Assembly: GCF_900177775.1 (NCBI RefSeq)
Contig: NZ_FXWH01000001.1
Span: forward strand, 1,550,001-1,614,000
Reading direction: 5' to 3'
DNA from: Pseudidiomarina planktonica
Lineage (GTDB): Bacteria > Pseudomonadota > Gammaproteobacteria > Enterobacterales > Alteromonadaceae
Length of the DNA stretch: 64,000 nucleotides
This document shows, piece after piece, positions 7,296 to 18,266 of this stretch. Made by a program: the position numbers and the translations under genes. The notes under the pieces are model-generated. The model was not told the DNA's origin. It made no database searches and was given only the letters and a program-made list of their open reading frames with translations. How positions within the stretch are numbered: the stretch's first letter is position 1; the number at the start of each line of letters is the position of its first letter.

Positions 7296-8764
7296 TGCAG
7301 TTGCTCCTTATCCGTTTGGGGTGATTGCGAGTCAGGCTTTTCGTCCAACTGTTGCCAGTCAAACTGTTCATTCGAACGCCACACGCCAACCGCACAAATT
7401 AAACCGGACACGGCGCACGAACTGAGCGCCGCCACATAAAAACCGATGACAAAATAACTGCATAAACCAACCGCAGTACCAACCGCCATAGCTGCCGCCG
7501 CATAGCGCCCTGGCAAACGACGGTTATAAAGCCCCAGTAAAATTGGGAAAATGGTGCTGGCAACAAAGGCACCAGCAAAGTTAAGTAAAGCACCTAAAGT
7601 AGCAATGCGCGGCATACATAGTAGCCAGGTTAAAATACCCAAACCTAAAATAGTGTAGCGATTAAAGCGCATTAAGTGTCCATCGGAAGCATCCTTACGC
7701 AGGTGCTTATGATAAATGTCGCGAGTCACTAAGTCTGACGTTGCCGCTAACAACGAGTCCAAACTGGATGCCAGCGCCGAGAACACCACAATAAATACCA
7801 CTACTGCACCCACCTGCCCCAACACTCCGGCAGCCACCGTTGGGCCTACCATATCGGGGCTTGGTGGAAAAATGCCAAGCTGTGGCGCGGCCAGCGCAAT
7901 AAAGCCAGTAACTATAGGAATAGGTAACCATAACAGGCCGCCTACCAAAAAGGCTTTAAAGGCTACATTCTTCTTGAACGCTAGAGCCCGCGACCACCAT
8001 ACGTTCGAGTGGAAAATTTCGCCTAGACCAAAGAATATGTTGTTGAACAAGAACATAATAGCTGCCGGAAACAGCACATCGAGTAACTTCGGATGATCGC
8101 TACCCAGCTGCGAGTGGATGGTATCTAAGCCAACGTTATCAATTAACAACCAGGCAATAACCGATACCCCAATAATGATAATCAAGGCCTGAATAAAGTC
8201 GGTAGCAATTACCGCGCGTAAACCGCCAAATAGGGTGTAACCCACACAAATAATTAAAATGGCAGTCATTCCCAGGTGATAATCCAGCCCGCTGAGCGCT
8301 TCCAGTAAAATGCCGCCAGCCATACCTAAACTCACCAACCAACCGAACGCATACACCACAGAAATAACAATAAACACATGCCACGACATACGGCCAAAAC
8401 GCAGTCGAATAAAGTCACCGGAGGTGTAGCCATTGGGCAACAATGTTTTTATTCGTTTAGCTAAAGGTGCAAATAAAATAAGACCCAGCGCAGCAAACGA
8501 ATAACCAACCATGCCCCAAATCCCGAATTGGTAGGTCAGCTGTGGCGCTACTAAAGTGGTGTTGCTAGTTACCCAGGTAGCCATGGCTGTGGCTGCCGCA
8601 AAAGCGAAGCCAACATTACGTCCGGCTAACGCAAAATCTTCATGCGTTTTATTCTTGCGGCCCAGCCAATAGCCAAACAGCACCCAGGCAGCGCCAAATA
8701 GCACCACCAACGTCAGGCCAAGTTCGGTACTTAATGCATATTCAGTAGTTAGCGTTTCAGCCAT
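7292..8764 (-). CDS. Sodium:solute symporter (SSS family), substrate unknown
   Basis: I start the gene at the ATG at 8764 (MAETLTTEYAL), which overlaps the upstream FN3 gene by 8 bases; an earlier in-frame codon at 8812 would sit well inside that gene. The product has 490 residues and about 13 hydrophobic segments in the SSS pattern. Early in the sequence are YWLGRKNKTHEDFALAGRNV and ATWVTSNTTL, followed by PNGYTSGDFIRLRFG and GGLRAVIATDFIQ, all characteristic of sodium-coupled solute, urea or proline carriers. The PNGYTSGDF segment is loosely like the Dur3-type urea branch, but this is not enough to name a substrate. The operon context suggests a substrate related to the downstream carbamoyltransferase and amidotransferase. 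Confidence 0.85.
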   Translation of the reverse strand: MAETLTTEYALSTELGLTLVVLFGAAWVLFGYWLGRKNKTHEDFALAGRNVGFAFAAATAMATWVTSNTTLVAPQLTYQFGIWGMVGYSFAALGLILFAPLAKRIKTLLPNGYTSGDFIRLRFGRMSWHVFIVISVVYAFGWLVSLGMAGGILLEALSGLDYHLGMTAILIICVGYTLFGGLRAVIATDFIQALIIIIGVSVIAWLLIDNVGLDTIHSQLGSDHPKLLDVLFPAAIMFLFNNIFFGLGEIFHSNVWWSRALAFKKNVAFKAFLVGGLLWLPIPIVTGFIALAAPQLGIFPPSPDMVGPTVAAGVLGQVGAVVVFIVVFSALASSLDSLLAATSDLVTRDIYHKHLRKDASDGHLMRFNRYTILGLGILTWLLCMPRIATLGALLNFAGAFVASTIFPILLGLYNRRLPGRYAAAAMAVGTAVGLCSYFVIGFYVAALSSCAVSGLICAVGVWRSNEQFDWQQLDEKPDSQSPQTDKEQLQ

Positions 8765-9227
8765 GGCGGCGCCCACCCTTACGCGCTGCCAGTAAAATAT
8801 AGCTCGCCACAATCAGGAACATAACAGCACCAATGCTAAATAAAGTTAAGGCTTGCCACAGAGGATAATGTTGCACAGTTACCGCAATGGGTGCGGTAGT
8901 AAATTCAGTCCCATCACTACTTTGGCCGCGGGCGCGGAACCAATAATTGCCATTGTTAAAACCAGACAAAGAAATTTGGGTAAAGTTACCAAGGAACGGG
9001 AAGCGGCTTTCCACCTGAGTGAAGTTCTCATCGGTGCTTTGTTCTATTTCCAGTTGTTGGTAATTCTCATCGCTCGCTGTGCCGGTTAGATTCAGGGTGA
9101 AGTAACCTTCTTTCACGACAGCGCTGGGCCCCTCTAACGCGAGCTCCTTAAGTTGAGCTTCAGCTGCGCTAAAGAAAACAGGTAATACAGTTATTATTAT
9201 TGTCAGTATCCTAATAATCCCAGGCAC
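8757..9227 (-). CDS. Exported, C-terminally anchored fibronectin type III-like protein
   Basis: A GTG at 9227 is the best start: AAAGGA lies seven bases upstream, and the product begins directly with a signal peptide (VPGIIRILTIIITVLPVFF, cleavage near SAAEA). Another GTG at 9254 lacks a ribosome site. The 156-residue product has a beta-sandwich region at about residues 30-115 with the FN3 signature GNYWFRARGQSSDG. A C-terminal transmembrane helix follows (about 127-148), then RKGGRRHG. It is therefore a periplasmic domain tethered to the inner membrane. It heads the operon and overlaps the symporter gene by 8 bases, so it probably works with the symporter as a sensor, chaperone or accessory domain. 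I know of no defined role. Confidence 0.7.
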   Translation of the reverse strand: MPGIIRILTIIITVLPVFFSAAEAQLKELALEGPSAVVKEGYFTLNLTGTASDENYQQLEIEQSTDENFTQVESRFPFLGNFTQISLSGFNNGNYWFRARGQSSDGTEFTTAPIAVTVQHYPLWQALTLFSIGAVMFLIVASYILLAARKGGRRHG

Positions 9228-9443
9228 GCACTCATCCTTTAGCTCCCTTAGCACTCAGGCTAACAAGGGTTATTATTAATTTCAACTCGAAGCATTATCG
9301 ATACTACTACCTTGTAAGTATGGATCAGTTCCTATATTTTGCGAGTCGAAGAACCTTCTGCAACAATATTGCGTATTGCCTGCATAACAACACTGAACCA
9401 ATGAAGCGTGCGCTCACAGCGGCGTTAACGAGACTCAATACTT

Positions 9444-9836
9444 ATGACCTTCTACTATTTATGCAGTCTGGGCTCAAACATCGCGCCCGAATACAATATT
9501 AGCCGGGCCAAAAGTTACCTCGCGGGTATTGCGCAAGAGGTTCACTATTCCCGGGTTATCACGACCGAGCCAGTGGCTATGAATTCCGACAATGAATTCT
9601 TAAACGCCTTGTTTGTGGTGCAAACCCATTTGCCAGCCGATAGGCTAAAGCAGGCATTCAACACGATTGAAATCAGTCTTGGCCGCGACCGTAGCGACCC
9701 TGACTGCAGCATTAAAGACCGTCCAATAGATATAGATATACTTGGAACCATCAGCTCCGGCCCCTGGCCTGAGGTACCGGATTATCTGGTCACTTTAAAA
9801 AACGAGTTTCAGCAGCAATACGAGGTGGCCTCATGA
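9444..9836 (+). CDS. folK: Shortened HPPK-like pterin pyrophosphokinase paralogue
   Basis: The protein has SLGSN (8-12), a GRDRSD segment (about 80-85) and DRPIDIDIL (92-100), which are the pterin- and Mg-binding motifs of 6-hydroxymethyl-7,8-dihydropterin pyrophosphokinase. HPPK makes the pyrophosphorylated pterin used in folate synthesis. At 130 residues it is about 30 shorter than E. coli FolK. The usual C-terminal segment with the conserved His and Arg (the HPRxxxRxFVL region) is missing, replaced by VPDYLVTLKNEFQQQ. It may be a specialised or impaired paralogue, with the housekeeping folK elsewhere. The start codon of folM overlaps its stop as ATGA, implying coupled translation. Confidence 0.7.
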   Translation: MTFYYLCSLGSNIAPEYNISRAKSYLAGIAQEVHYSRVITTEPVAMNSDNEFLNALFVVQTHLPADRLKQAFNTIEISLGRDRSDPDCSIKDRPIDIDILGTISSGPWPEVPDYLVTLKNEFQQQYEVAS

Positions 9837-10543
9837 ATCAGAAAGTTGCATTAGTAACCGGTGCCGGCCGCCGGTTTGGTTTCGAACTGGCACAAAGTCT
9901 GTTGCAGGAAGGCTTTTTAGTGTTTGCCCATTACAACACTAGCAAGGCTGGGGTTGAACAACTGGAGCAAGACGGCGCCATCGCTTTGCAAGCAAATTTC
10001 AATGATATCAACAGTATTGCAGCACTAATTGGCGAAGTGAAAAAACGTACCGACAAGCTCGACTTACTGGTAAACAATGCCTCATGTTTTTTCAACAACG
10101 ACGCTGTTGATAGCAATAGCGACAAACTCGCTGCAGTATTTAATGTGCACGCCCTAGTGCCCTACTTACTGATCAGAGATTTGGCAGAGTTACTGGCCGC
10201 TGCAGAAGACGGTCTGGTGGTAAATATCACCGATATTTATACCGACAGCCCCTCAACTGATTACATTGCTTATTGCGCGGCCAAAGCCGGCCTGGCAAAT
10301 TTAACGCAGAGCTTCGCCAAGCAACTGGCGCCTAACGTGCGTGTGAATGCCATTCAACCCGGTCCTATTCTGTTTCTGCCCGAGCATGATGACGAACACC
10401 GGAAACAGGTGATGGAACAAACCCCTTTGAAAGCTGAAGGTGGTTTGCAGCCCATGATAGACACTGTGCGCTTTTTGCGCTCCAACCCCTTTCTAACCGG
10501 TGAGTCTATTAAAGTAGATGGTGGTCGTGCGTTGATGATTTAG
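9833..10543 (+). CDS. folM: Dihydromonapterin/dihydrofolate reductase FolM (pteridine reductase-like SDR)
   Basis: This 236-residue short-chain dehydrogenase has TGAGRRFG (10-16 region) in place of the usual TGxxxGIG; the Arg-containing nucleotide motif is typical of pteridine reductases. The Asp of ITDIYTD (134), Tyr147 and Lys151 reproduce the Asp-x12-Tyr-x3-Lys spacing of PTR1/FolM active sites, rather than the Ser-Tyr-Lys of ordinary SDRs. The C-terminal TGESIKVDGGRAL is standard. FolM reduces dihydromonapterin to tetrahydromonapterin with NADPH, with weak dihydrofolate reductase activity. Its overlap with the folK-like gene supports a pterin-specific function. A terminator shared with acnA follows. 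Confidence 0.85.
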   Translation: MNQKVALVTGAGRRFGFELAQSLLQEGFLVFAHYNTSKAGVEQLEQDGAIALQANFNDINSIAALIGEVKKRTDKLDLLVNNASCFFNNDAVDSNSDKLAAVFNVHALVPYLLIRDLAELLAAAEDGLVVNITDIYTDSPSTDYIAYCAAKAGLANLTQSFAKQLAPNVRVNAIQPGPILFLPEHDDEHRKQVMEQTPLKAEGGLQPMIDTVRFLRSNPFLTGESIKVDGGRALMI

Positions 10544-10568
10544 ACCCAGTGGCACTTGAATTCAGACC

Positions 10569-10602
10569 AAAAAAAGGGCCAGCATTTGCTGGCCCTTTTT
10601 AG
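10569..10602. terminator. Bidirectional terminator between folM and acnA
   Basis: The perfect repeat AAAAAGGGCCAGCA / TGCTGGCCCTTTTT sits between two convergent genes. It has an A-run on one side and a T-run on the other, so it can stop transcription both ways. Confidence 0.9.
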
Positions 10603-10624
10603 TTCTTCGTACTGTTAACTGAGA

Positions 10625-13306
10625 TTAAGCAGCTAACATCTGGCGCAGTACGTAGTGCAGAATACCGCCGCTACGGTAGTATTCCAGCTCGTTCCCAGTG
10701 TCGATACGACATTTGGCCTGGAAAGACACTTCGCTGCCGTCTTTTCTGCGGGCGCAAACGTCGAGCATTTGACCTGCTTTTAAGTCGTCAGTAATACCTG
10801 TGATACTGATTTCTTCATCACCGGTAAGACCGTGCTCTTTCACACCTTCGCCGTCGGCAAACTGCAGTGGTAACACGCCCATGCCGATTAAGTTGGAACG
10901 GTGAATCCGCTCAAAGCTTTCAGCGATAACGGCTTTCACACCCAGCAAACGTGTGCCTTTAGCAGCCCAGTCACGGCTTGAGCCGGTACCGTATTCTTTA
11001 CCAGCCAACACCACCAATGGCGTGTCGTCATTTACGTACTTCATAGCTGCATCGTAAATAGACATTTCTTCGCCGGATGGAATATGACGCGTGTAACCGC
11101 CTTCCACACCATCAAGCATCTGGTTCTTAATACGAATGTTGGCAAAAGTACCGCGCATCATCACTTCATGATTACCACGACGCGAGCCATAAGAGTTAAA
11201 GTCTTTCTCTTCTACGCCGTTTTCTTTCAGGTATTTACCTGCAGGCGCGCTGGCTTTAATTGAACCAGCCGGAGAGATATGGTCGGTGGTAATAGAATCA
11301 GCAAACACCGCCAGTACATTCGCGTTCTTGATATCGCTCAGACCGTCTAACGGCTTATCAATACCTTCAAAGAACGGCGGGTTTTTCACGTAAGTGGAAT
11401 CATCGTTCCAGCTGTAAGTTTCGCCCTCACCCACTGGGATAGCACGCCACTCGTCATCACCCTTAAATACATCGGCATATTCGCGACGGAACATATCACC
11501 GTCAACCAAACGCACTGCTTCGGCAATTTCTGCAGAAGTTGGCCAAATGTCTTTCAGGTAAACCGGGTTACCGTCTTTGTCTTCACCAAGCGGATCTTTG
11601 CTTAAGTCGGTACGGGTAGTTCCCGCCAACGCATAAGCTACTACTAGTGGTGGTGAAGCCAGCCAGTTGGCTTGTACTTCAGGATGCACCCGGCCTTCAA
11701 AGTTACGGTTGCCCGACAACACAGATGAAACGGTAAGATTACCCTCATTAATAGCCGCGCTAATTTCTTCGCGCAGTGGTCCGGAGTTACCAATACAAGT
11801 AGTACAGCCATAACCCACCAGATCAAAGCCCAGTTTATTCAGGTACTGCGTCATATCCGCTTTACCCAGATAATCGGTTACCACTTTAGAGCCAGGTGCC
11901 AGTGAGGTTTTCACCCACGGCTTGCTGGTTAGGCCTTTCTCAACCGCTTTTTTGGCAACCAAACCGGCAGCCATTAACACGCTTGGATTGGAGGTGTTGG
12001 TACAAGAAGTGATCGCCGCAATAACGACGTCGCCGTGTTTCAGGCTGAAGTCTTTGCCTTTTACTTTCACTTCTTTGTCTTTTTCTTCACTTTGGCCTGA
12101 GGTTTCCAGAATTAAATCAAAGTTTTTACCCAGCTCTGGCATTGCCACTCTGTCTTGCGGACGCTTCGGACCTGCCAGTGACGCTACTACGTCGCCTAAG
12201 TCCAGCTCCAGCGAATCGGTAAACTCTGGTTCATTCTTGGTTTCACGCCACATGCCCTGGGCTTTGCTGTATTGCTCTACCAGCTCAATGGTTTCTTCTT
12301 CACGACCTGACAGGCGCAGATAGGTCAGCGTTTCCTGATCGACTGGGAAGAAGCCACAGGTAGCACCATATTCCGGCGCCATATTAGCAATGGTGGCACG
12401 ATCGGCCAGCGGCAGATGGTCCAAACCAGGGCCGTAGAATTCAACAAATTTACCGACCACACCATGTGCACGCAGCATTTGCGTCACGGTTAAAACTAAG
12501 TCAGTAGCGGTAACGCCCTCTGGCATCTTACCGGTTAACCGGAAACCTATAACTTCCGGAATCAACATAGATACCGGTTGCCCCAGCATCGCCGCCTCGG
12601 CTTCGATACCGCCAACACCCCAGCCCAATACACCCAGGCCGTTAATCATAGTGGTGTGCGAATCAGTGCCCACCAGTGTATCTGGCATCACGAAGGTTTT
12701 GCCGTCTTGCTCTTTAGTCCAGGCTACTTTGGCCAGATACTCCAGGTTAACCTGGTGACAAATACCCGTGCCCGGTGGTACGACGCGGAAGTTTTCAAAA
12801 GCTTTCTGGCCCCAGCGCAAGAACTCGTAACGCTCAAAGTTTCGTTCCATTTCAATGCGAACGTTTTCTTTGAAAGATTCCGGAGTACCGTACTTATCAA
12901 CCATTACTGAGTGGTCAATAACCAGATCAACAGCTGACAGGGGGTTAATCTGATTTGGCTTCTGCCCTGCTTTGGCCACCGCATCACGCATGGCGGCTAA
13001 ATCAACAACCGCTGGTACACCAGTAAAATCCTGCATCAGAACACGCGCAGGCCGGTATTGAATTTCACGGTCAGAATTTTTATTTTTCAGCCATTTAGCC
13101 ATGGCTTCAATGTCGTCGGTGGTAACAGTGTTGCCGTCTTCGTTGCGTAACAAATTCTCAAGCAACACTTTTAAAGAGGTTGGAAGTTTACTTATATCTG
13201 CCGTTCCGGCGAGTTTCTCAGCTGCTTTCGGCAAACTGTAATAATGAAATTCTTTCCCATTCACCTTAAGAGTACTTAAGGTTTTCAAGCTGTCATTAGC
13301 TGACAT
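10625..13306 (-). CDS. acnA: Aconitate hydratase A
   Basis: The 893-residue product matches AcnA in length. It has the iron-sulphur ligands in SCTNTSNP (Cys near residue 435) and [11 protein letters not shown] (two Cys near 500-503). It also has [38 protein letters not shown] and the swivel-domain sequence [14 protein letters not shown]. It interconverts citrate and isocitrate through a [4Fe-4S] cluster in the cytoplasm. AcnA is the oxidation-resistant, stationary-phase type in E. coli, rather than AcnB. The ribosome site CAGGAG is well placed before the ATG. The gene is monocistronic, ending at the terminator shared with folM. Confidence 0.97.
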   Translation of the reverse strand: MSANDSLKTLSTLKVNGKEFHYYSLPKAAEKLAGTADISKLPTSLKVLLENLLRNEDGNTVTTDDIEAMAKWLKNKNSDREIQYRPARVLMQDFTGVPAVVDLAAMRDAVAKAGQKPNQINPLSAVDLVIDHSVMVDKYGTPESFKENVRIEMERNFERYEFLRWGQKAFENFRVVPPGTGICHQVNLEYLAKVAWTKEQDGKTFVMPDTLVGTDSHTTMINGLGVLGWGVGGIEAEAAMLGQPVSMLIPEVIGFRLTGKMPEGVTATDLVLTVTQMLRAHGVVGKFVEFYGPGLDHLPLADRATIANMAPEYGATCGFFPVDQETLTYLRLSGREEETIELVEQYSKAQGMWRETKNEPEFTDSLELDLGDVVASLAGPKRPQDRVAMPELGKNFDLILETSGQSEEKDKEVKVKGKDFSLKHGDVVIAAITSCTNTSNPSVLMAAGLVAKKAVEKGLTSKPWVKTSLAPGSKVVTDYLGKADMTQYLNKLGFDLVGYGCTTCIGNSGPLREEISAAINEGNLTVSSVLSGNRNFEGRVHPEVQANWLASPPLVVAYALAGTTRTDLSKDPLGEDKDGNPVYLKDIWPTSAEIAEAVRLVDGDMFRREYADVFKGDDEWRAIPVGEGETYSWNDDSTYVKNPPFFEGIDKPLDGLSDIKNANVLAVFADSITTDHISPAGSIKASAPAGKYLKENGVEEKDFNSYGSRRGNHEVMMRGTFANIRIKNQMLDGVEGGYTRHIPSGEEMSIYDAAMKYVNDDTPLVVLAGKEYGTGSSRDWAAKGTRLLGVKAVIAESFERIHRSNLIGMGVLPLQFADGEGVKEHGLTGDEEISITGITDDLKAGQMLDVCARRKDGSEVSFQAKCRIDTGNELEYYRSGGILHYVLRQMLAA

Positions 13307-13474
13307 AGCACGCTCCTGTTTCTGGAATTCTAATTGCTTTTAATAGTAGTTCCACCCGCCCGCTTTTTCCACGTCATGCCCATTAATGCTGGTTATGACT
13401 GTAATAGCGACAGCAGATACGGGGGAATTATTTGTTGTGCCGTGTCATGAATATGGGGGTAACTACAGTAAAGA

Positions 13475-14176
13475 TCAACCAGACTTGCGTCTTAATTCAA
13501 TAACATACACGTTAGTGAACCAGTTTTCGTCCTGTTCAAACAAGCGAATTGTACCCTGGCGAGCAAAGCTAAGATAAAAGTCCAGGTGCTGTTTTACAAA
13601 GTCTTTTGCGGCTAAATCGCCAATGGCGATTAAGCGTACGTCGAAGATCTGCATGGCTACCTTGAGGGAATGCTGGTAGTCGCTAAGAGTATGTAGCGGC
13701 AGAATCAAACGCGAATTACTGTGCATATATTGTGGCGCCAATTGCAGTAACTCTACCAGCAAATCATTTCCGCGCTGGCCGCCATCTATTTCTGCCGCAC
13801 CGGCACCGAGCTCTAAGGCATGTGCACTGGGCACTATTTCCTGCGGTAAGTTAGCCAGAATCACGTCGAACTGTTGTTGATAGTCACCAAAAAAGCCACC
13901 GACACGACCTTCAATAGCCACATTATTCAGGCCGCCATTGTGCTGCGTTAAAGCCACCGCCTCAGCCGAAATATCAGTGGCAACTACCTGCGCCCCCTGC
14001 AAAGCCGCATAAACTGACAAAATGCCACTGCCGCAGCCAATATCAATAACCGAGTCGGTTGCCGAAATAGCTATATGCTCGGCATAAAAGCGTCCGTGGG
14101 CACTAGGGGCAAAAACGCCAGAGCGATGCTCTAACTGAAATTTTGTTTGCTGAACCTGATAGGAAGATACTGACAT
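13475..14176 (-). CDS. Class I SAM-dependent methyltransferase, PrmA/HemK-like
   Basis: The fold is a Rossmann methyltransferase: motif I is VIDIGCGSGI and motif II ends VVATDISAEA. A substrate-motif variant, NLPQEIVP, replaces the NPPY of HemK/RlmG enzymes. Proline after the variable residue is kept, so methylation of a planar amide or amine is possible, but the target cannot be named. I favour the ATG at 14176 (MSVSSYQVQQ), where the conserved region begins. An alternative in-frame start at 14263 would add 29 basic residues with no known counterpart. The C-terminal half is degenerate. It is flanked by acnA and fghA but is not clearly in an operon with either. Confidence 0.75.
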   Translation of the reverse strand: MSVSSYQVQQTKFQLEHRSGVFAPSAHGRFYAEHIAISATDSVIDIGCGSGILSVYAALQGAQVVATDISAEAVALTQHNGGLNNVAIEGRVGGFFGDYQQQFDVILANLPQEIVPSAHALELGAGAAEIDGGQRGNDLLVELLQLAPQYMHSNSRLILPLHTLSDYQHSLKVAMQIFDVRLIAIGDLAAKDFVKQHLDFYLSFARQGTIRLFEQDENWFTNVYVIELRRKSG

Positions 14177-14326
14177 GTAGCGACTCAATTCGTTTTTAAA
14201 AGGGTGAAGAATACAAAGTGTCGCTAAGTTTATGCGCAGCCGGGCAGCTGCGCATAGATTCATTTTTTCTATCTCATAGCTTTTTGATTTAGGCTATGGC
14301 TTGAACTGCCACTAAACCCTTAAACA

Positions 14327-15151
14327 CTAGGCTTTCAAATAACCTGCGTGAAAGCGCAAGTGGTTCTCAATAAAGCTAGACACAAAAAAGTAGGAATGGT
14401 CATAACCCTCGTGGCGGTTTAATTCGAGCTCACTGCCGCTTTTCGCAGCCGCTTGTTCTAACCGTTCCACTTTTAACTGCTCAGTCAGGAATTGATCAGC
14501 CAGCCCCACATCAACCAGTATCGGCCACGGAGCTTTATGCTCACTCAGCAGCTTACTGGCATCATGTTGATACCACACAGATTTGTCGTTGCCTAAATAG
14601 GTGCCAAAGGCTTTTTCACCCCAACCGCAATCACTTGGATTCGCGATAGGTGAAAACGCCGACACGCTGCAATAACGCTCCGGGTGACGTAATCCCAATA
14701 CCAGTGCGCCGTGCCCACCCATGGAATGTCCGCTAATGCTGGCTTTTCCATGTAAACCAAGTTCCCGAACATACTCAGGTAACTCATTCACAATAAAGGT
14801 TTCCATTTGGTAATGCCGTTGCCACGGCTGTTGGGTGGCATTCAGATAGAAACCAGCGCCCTGCCCTAAATCATAGCTATCGTCGTTGGCAACTTCATCG
14901 CCACGCGGGCTGGTATCAGGTGCAACTAAGGCAATACCAAGTTCAGCTGCTACGCGCTGTGCGCCGGCCTTTTGAACAAAGTTTTCATCGGTGCAGGTTA
15001 ATCCCGACAACCAGTACAATACTGGTGTATCAGCGCTCCAGTTCGGTGGCAGAAAAACCGAGAAAATGGATTCCCCGGCCAGACTTTTAGACTGCACCTT
15101 ATAACGTTGCTGCGCGCCACCAAAGGCGCGGTGTTCATCAATAAGTTCCAT
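14327..15151 (-). CDS. fghA: S-formylglutathione hydrolase
   Basis: The 274-residue alpha/beta hydrolase has the esterase-D signature GHSMGGHGAL with the nucleophilic Ser near residue 145, an oxyanion segment YWLSGLTCTDENF, and the terminal His of GYDHSYFF. It hydrolyses S-formylglutathione to formate and glutathione, the second step of glutathione-dependent formaldehyde detoxification. It starts 36 bases after frmA on the same strand, so the two enzymes are co-transcribed. No frmR-type regulator gene is adjacent, so control is unknown. Confidence 0.95.
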   Translation of the reverse strand: MELIDEHRAFGGAQQRYKVQSKSLAGESIFSVFLPPNWSADTPVLYWLSGLTCTDENFVQKAGAQRVAAELGIALVAPDTSPRGDEVANDDSYDLGQGAGFYLNATQQPWQRHYQMETFIVNELPEYVRELGLHGKASISGHSMGGHGALVLGLRHPERYCSVSAFSPIANPSDCGWGEKAFGTYLGNDKSVWYQHDASKLLSEHKAPWPILVDVGLADQFLTEQLKVERLEQAAAKSGSELELNRHEGYDHSYFFVSSFIENHLRFHAGYLKA

Positions 15152-15187
15152 GCTTTCGCTCCTTTTCAGGTCGTGCTTCGCGTCCGT

Positions 15188-16309
<1,122 letters not shown>

Positions 16310-16395
16310 TTACTCCGGTTGCTCATTAAACGAGGACATAAGTTTAGTCTGTACGTGAGCAGCAGCCTAGCAGATCTCAATCTGGGCTGCAGGAG

Positions 16396-17154
16396 CTATT
16401 CGCCTAAAGTAGCAGTGCTATCACCCGGGTTTGAGTCGCTGCTTTGCTTATTCAACCACCAGAATTTGGCCTTGTGACGTAATTTCACGTAACGTCGTTG
16501 TGCTTTAGCTTGTGGCATGTACGCCTGCCGCATATCTCGTCCCAGCCGATGACTGAGCTTCACCGGATAAGGCTTCAGGCCAATCACATTCAAGCCCATT
16601 TCCCACCACCACTGGAAATCTACATCCAACGGGCGGAAGAATGTTTCGGTGCGAGCTAATAGCTGCTCTGCTGCGCTACGCTTTAATACGTAGGCGCAGC
16701 TTCCACGCGGCACCACTTCGTAACGTACGACTGTAGCGGCGCCCACATGGGTATAAACGGTGCTGCGCTCGCGTTTATATGGTTCTGCCAGCTTAATCAT
16801 ATTCCAGGGCACCAGAATGTCGCGAATACGATTTGGTAGTTCATTAAAGCCGTCTATTAATACAGTGTCGTCTTCCAGAATTACGCCGTAATCAACGCCA
16901 CTGTTTACTAATTCTTGCCAGGCCTGGCGGTGGCTTAAATAGGTAGCCACATCGCGGCTACTTAAATTATGAAAATAATCTCTGTGGTTGCGTGATGAAT
17001 CCACTACTTGTTGATATAACTCATCGGACACGTCGGCCGACGCTACGCCAACCACGCGGCTGAAATGCATACCAGCCCGCGAAAACTGATGCTTCATTTG
17101 CTCCAGTCTGGAAGTGGCCGAATCGGCGTTTATTAGCAGTACCTGATAGCGCAT
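16396..17154 (-). CDS. Glycosyltransferase family 25 (LPS/lipooligosaccharide type)
   Basis: The 252-residue protein opens with a short beta strand (YQVLLINADSATSRLEQM) and carries ILEDDTVLIDGF near residue 93, the acidic EDD motif of family 25 transferases such as LgtB/Lex1. CAYVLKRSAAEQLL and the RPLDVDFQWWWEMG segment are also characteristic. Members usually add galactose to lipooligosaccharide at the cytoplasmic face of the inner membrane; the sugar is not predictable. A GAGGAA ribosome site precedes the ATG. It is not next to other LPS genes. Confidence 0.85.
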   Translation of the reverse strand: MRYQVLLINADSATSRLEQMKHQFSRAGMHFSRVVGVASADVSDELYQQVVDSSRNHRDYFHNLSSRDVATYLSHRQAWQELVNSGVDYGVILEDDTVLIDGFNELPNRIRDILVPWNMIKLAEPYKRERSTVYTHVGAATVVRYEVVPRGSCAYVLKRSAAEQLLARTETFFRPLDVDFQWWWEMGLNVIGLKPYPVKLSHRLGRDMRQAYMPQAKAQRRYVKLRHKAKFWWLNKQSSDSNPGDSTATLGE

Positions 17155-17368
17155 TTCTTGTTCCTCTAATTACTATTATCCGCGCAATATTTGTAACGCC
17201 CTAAACGCTTTTCAGGGCTATGAACACAGAGTGTTTGAGCCTGCAGAAGTTCAGCGAAAAACAGGCGAAAACAGACAACTTTACTCATTCTTTACCTGTT
17301 CTTTACGTTAATTCCCCGTACAATACTTTCTTCAACCATATTCAGCGCGGCCCATAAGGAAGAAACAC

Positions 17369-18235
17369 ATGAGTCAGGTACTTAATGACTTACTGGATTT
17401 GCTAAAACTTGAAACCATAGAACAGGGAATTTATCGCGGTCAAAGTCAGGACTTAGGCTTTGGTGCCGTATTTGGTGGCCAGGTCATAGGTCAGGCTTTA
17501 TCTGCAGCAAAAGACAGCCTGCCCGAAGATCGTAAAGTTCACTCACTGCATAGTTATTTCTTACGTCCTGGCGATGCGCGCAAGCCTATCATTTATGACG
17601 TTGAAATAATTCGAGATGGCAAAAGCTTTTCTGCTCGCAGAGTTAAAGCCGTGCAGTTCGGCAAGCCAATTTTCTACATGACCGCTTCGTTCCAGGTGGC
17701 CGAAGAAGGCTTTGAGCATCAGGATGCCATGCCTGACGTACCTGGCCCGGAAGGTTTGGTTTCTGATTTAGATATTTACCGCGAACATGCGGAGCTGATT
17801 CCGGAAGCCCTTCGCAATAAGTTTATTTGTGAAAAACCTATTGAAATGCGCTTTGTGACGGCAGTGAATCCGTTTAAACCGGAAGTATCTGAGCCGAAAC
17901 GCTATGTTTGGTTCCGCGCGAATGGTGAGATGCCCGATGATGCTCGCGTGCACAAATACCTGCTTGCTTACGCTTCTGATTTTAACTTCCTGCCAACAGC
18001 CTTGCAGCCACACGGCCGCAGCTTCGCGCAACCGAATATTCAGATGGCCACTATTGACCACGCTATGTGGTTCCACCGGGATTTCCGCTTAGATGACTGG
18101 TTGCTATACGCCATTGATAGCCCCAGCGCCAGTGGCGCACGCGGTTTAGTGCGTGGTCAGTTCTTTACTCGCAAAGGGGTATTGGTAGCATCTACCATTC
18201 AGGAAGGTGTGGTACGTGAACACAAAAGCTCGTAA
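17369..18235 (+). CDS. tesB: Acyl-CoA thioesterase II
   Basis: The 288-residue product has the double hot-dog architecture of TesB. The first fold runs to about residue 115, including [13 protein letters not shown] and [15 protein letters not shown]; the second includes [21 protein letters not shown], with the catalytic Asp and the helix near it. It hydrolyses medium- and long-chain acyl-CoA to fatty acid and CoA in the cytoplasm. The gene stands alone. Its stop codon lies in the loop of the terminator that separates it from nupC. Confidence 0.95.
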   Translation: MSQVLNDLLDLLKLETIEQGIYRGQSQDLGFGAVFGGQVIGQALSAAKDSLPEDRKVHSLHSYFLRPGDARKPIIYDVEIIRDGKSFSARRVKAVQFGKPIFYMTASFQVAEEGFEHQDAMPDVPGPEGLVSDLDIYREHAELIPEALRNKFICEKPIEMRFVTAVNPFKPEVSEPKRYVWFRANGEMPDDARVHKYLLAYASDFNFLPTALQPHGRSFAQPNIQMATIDHAMWFHRDFRLDDWLLYAIDSPSASGARGLVRGQFFTRKGVLVASTIQEGVVREHKSS

Positions 18236-18250
18236 CGAGCTTTTGTGTTG
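18219..18250. terminator. Hairpin terminator with the tesB stop codon in its loop
   Basis: Arms AACACAAAAGCTCG (18219-18232) and CGAGCTTTTGTGTT (18236-18249) flank a three-base loop that is exactly the tesB TAA codon. The gene downstream, nupC, is convergent, so the element probably acts in both directions. Confidence 0.8.
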
Positions 18251-18266
18251 TTCGTTGGCCTAACTT

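Noticed and set aside
7716-8096. A 126-residue frame opposite the symporter
   Set aside because: Thr/Asn/Pro-rich antisense of a membrane protein with no ribosome site.
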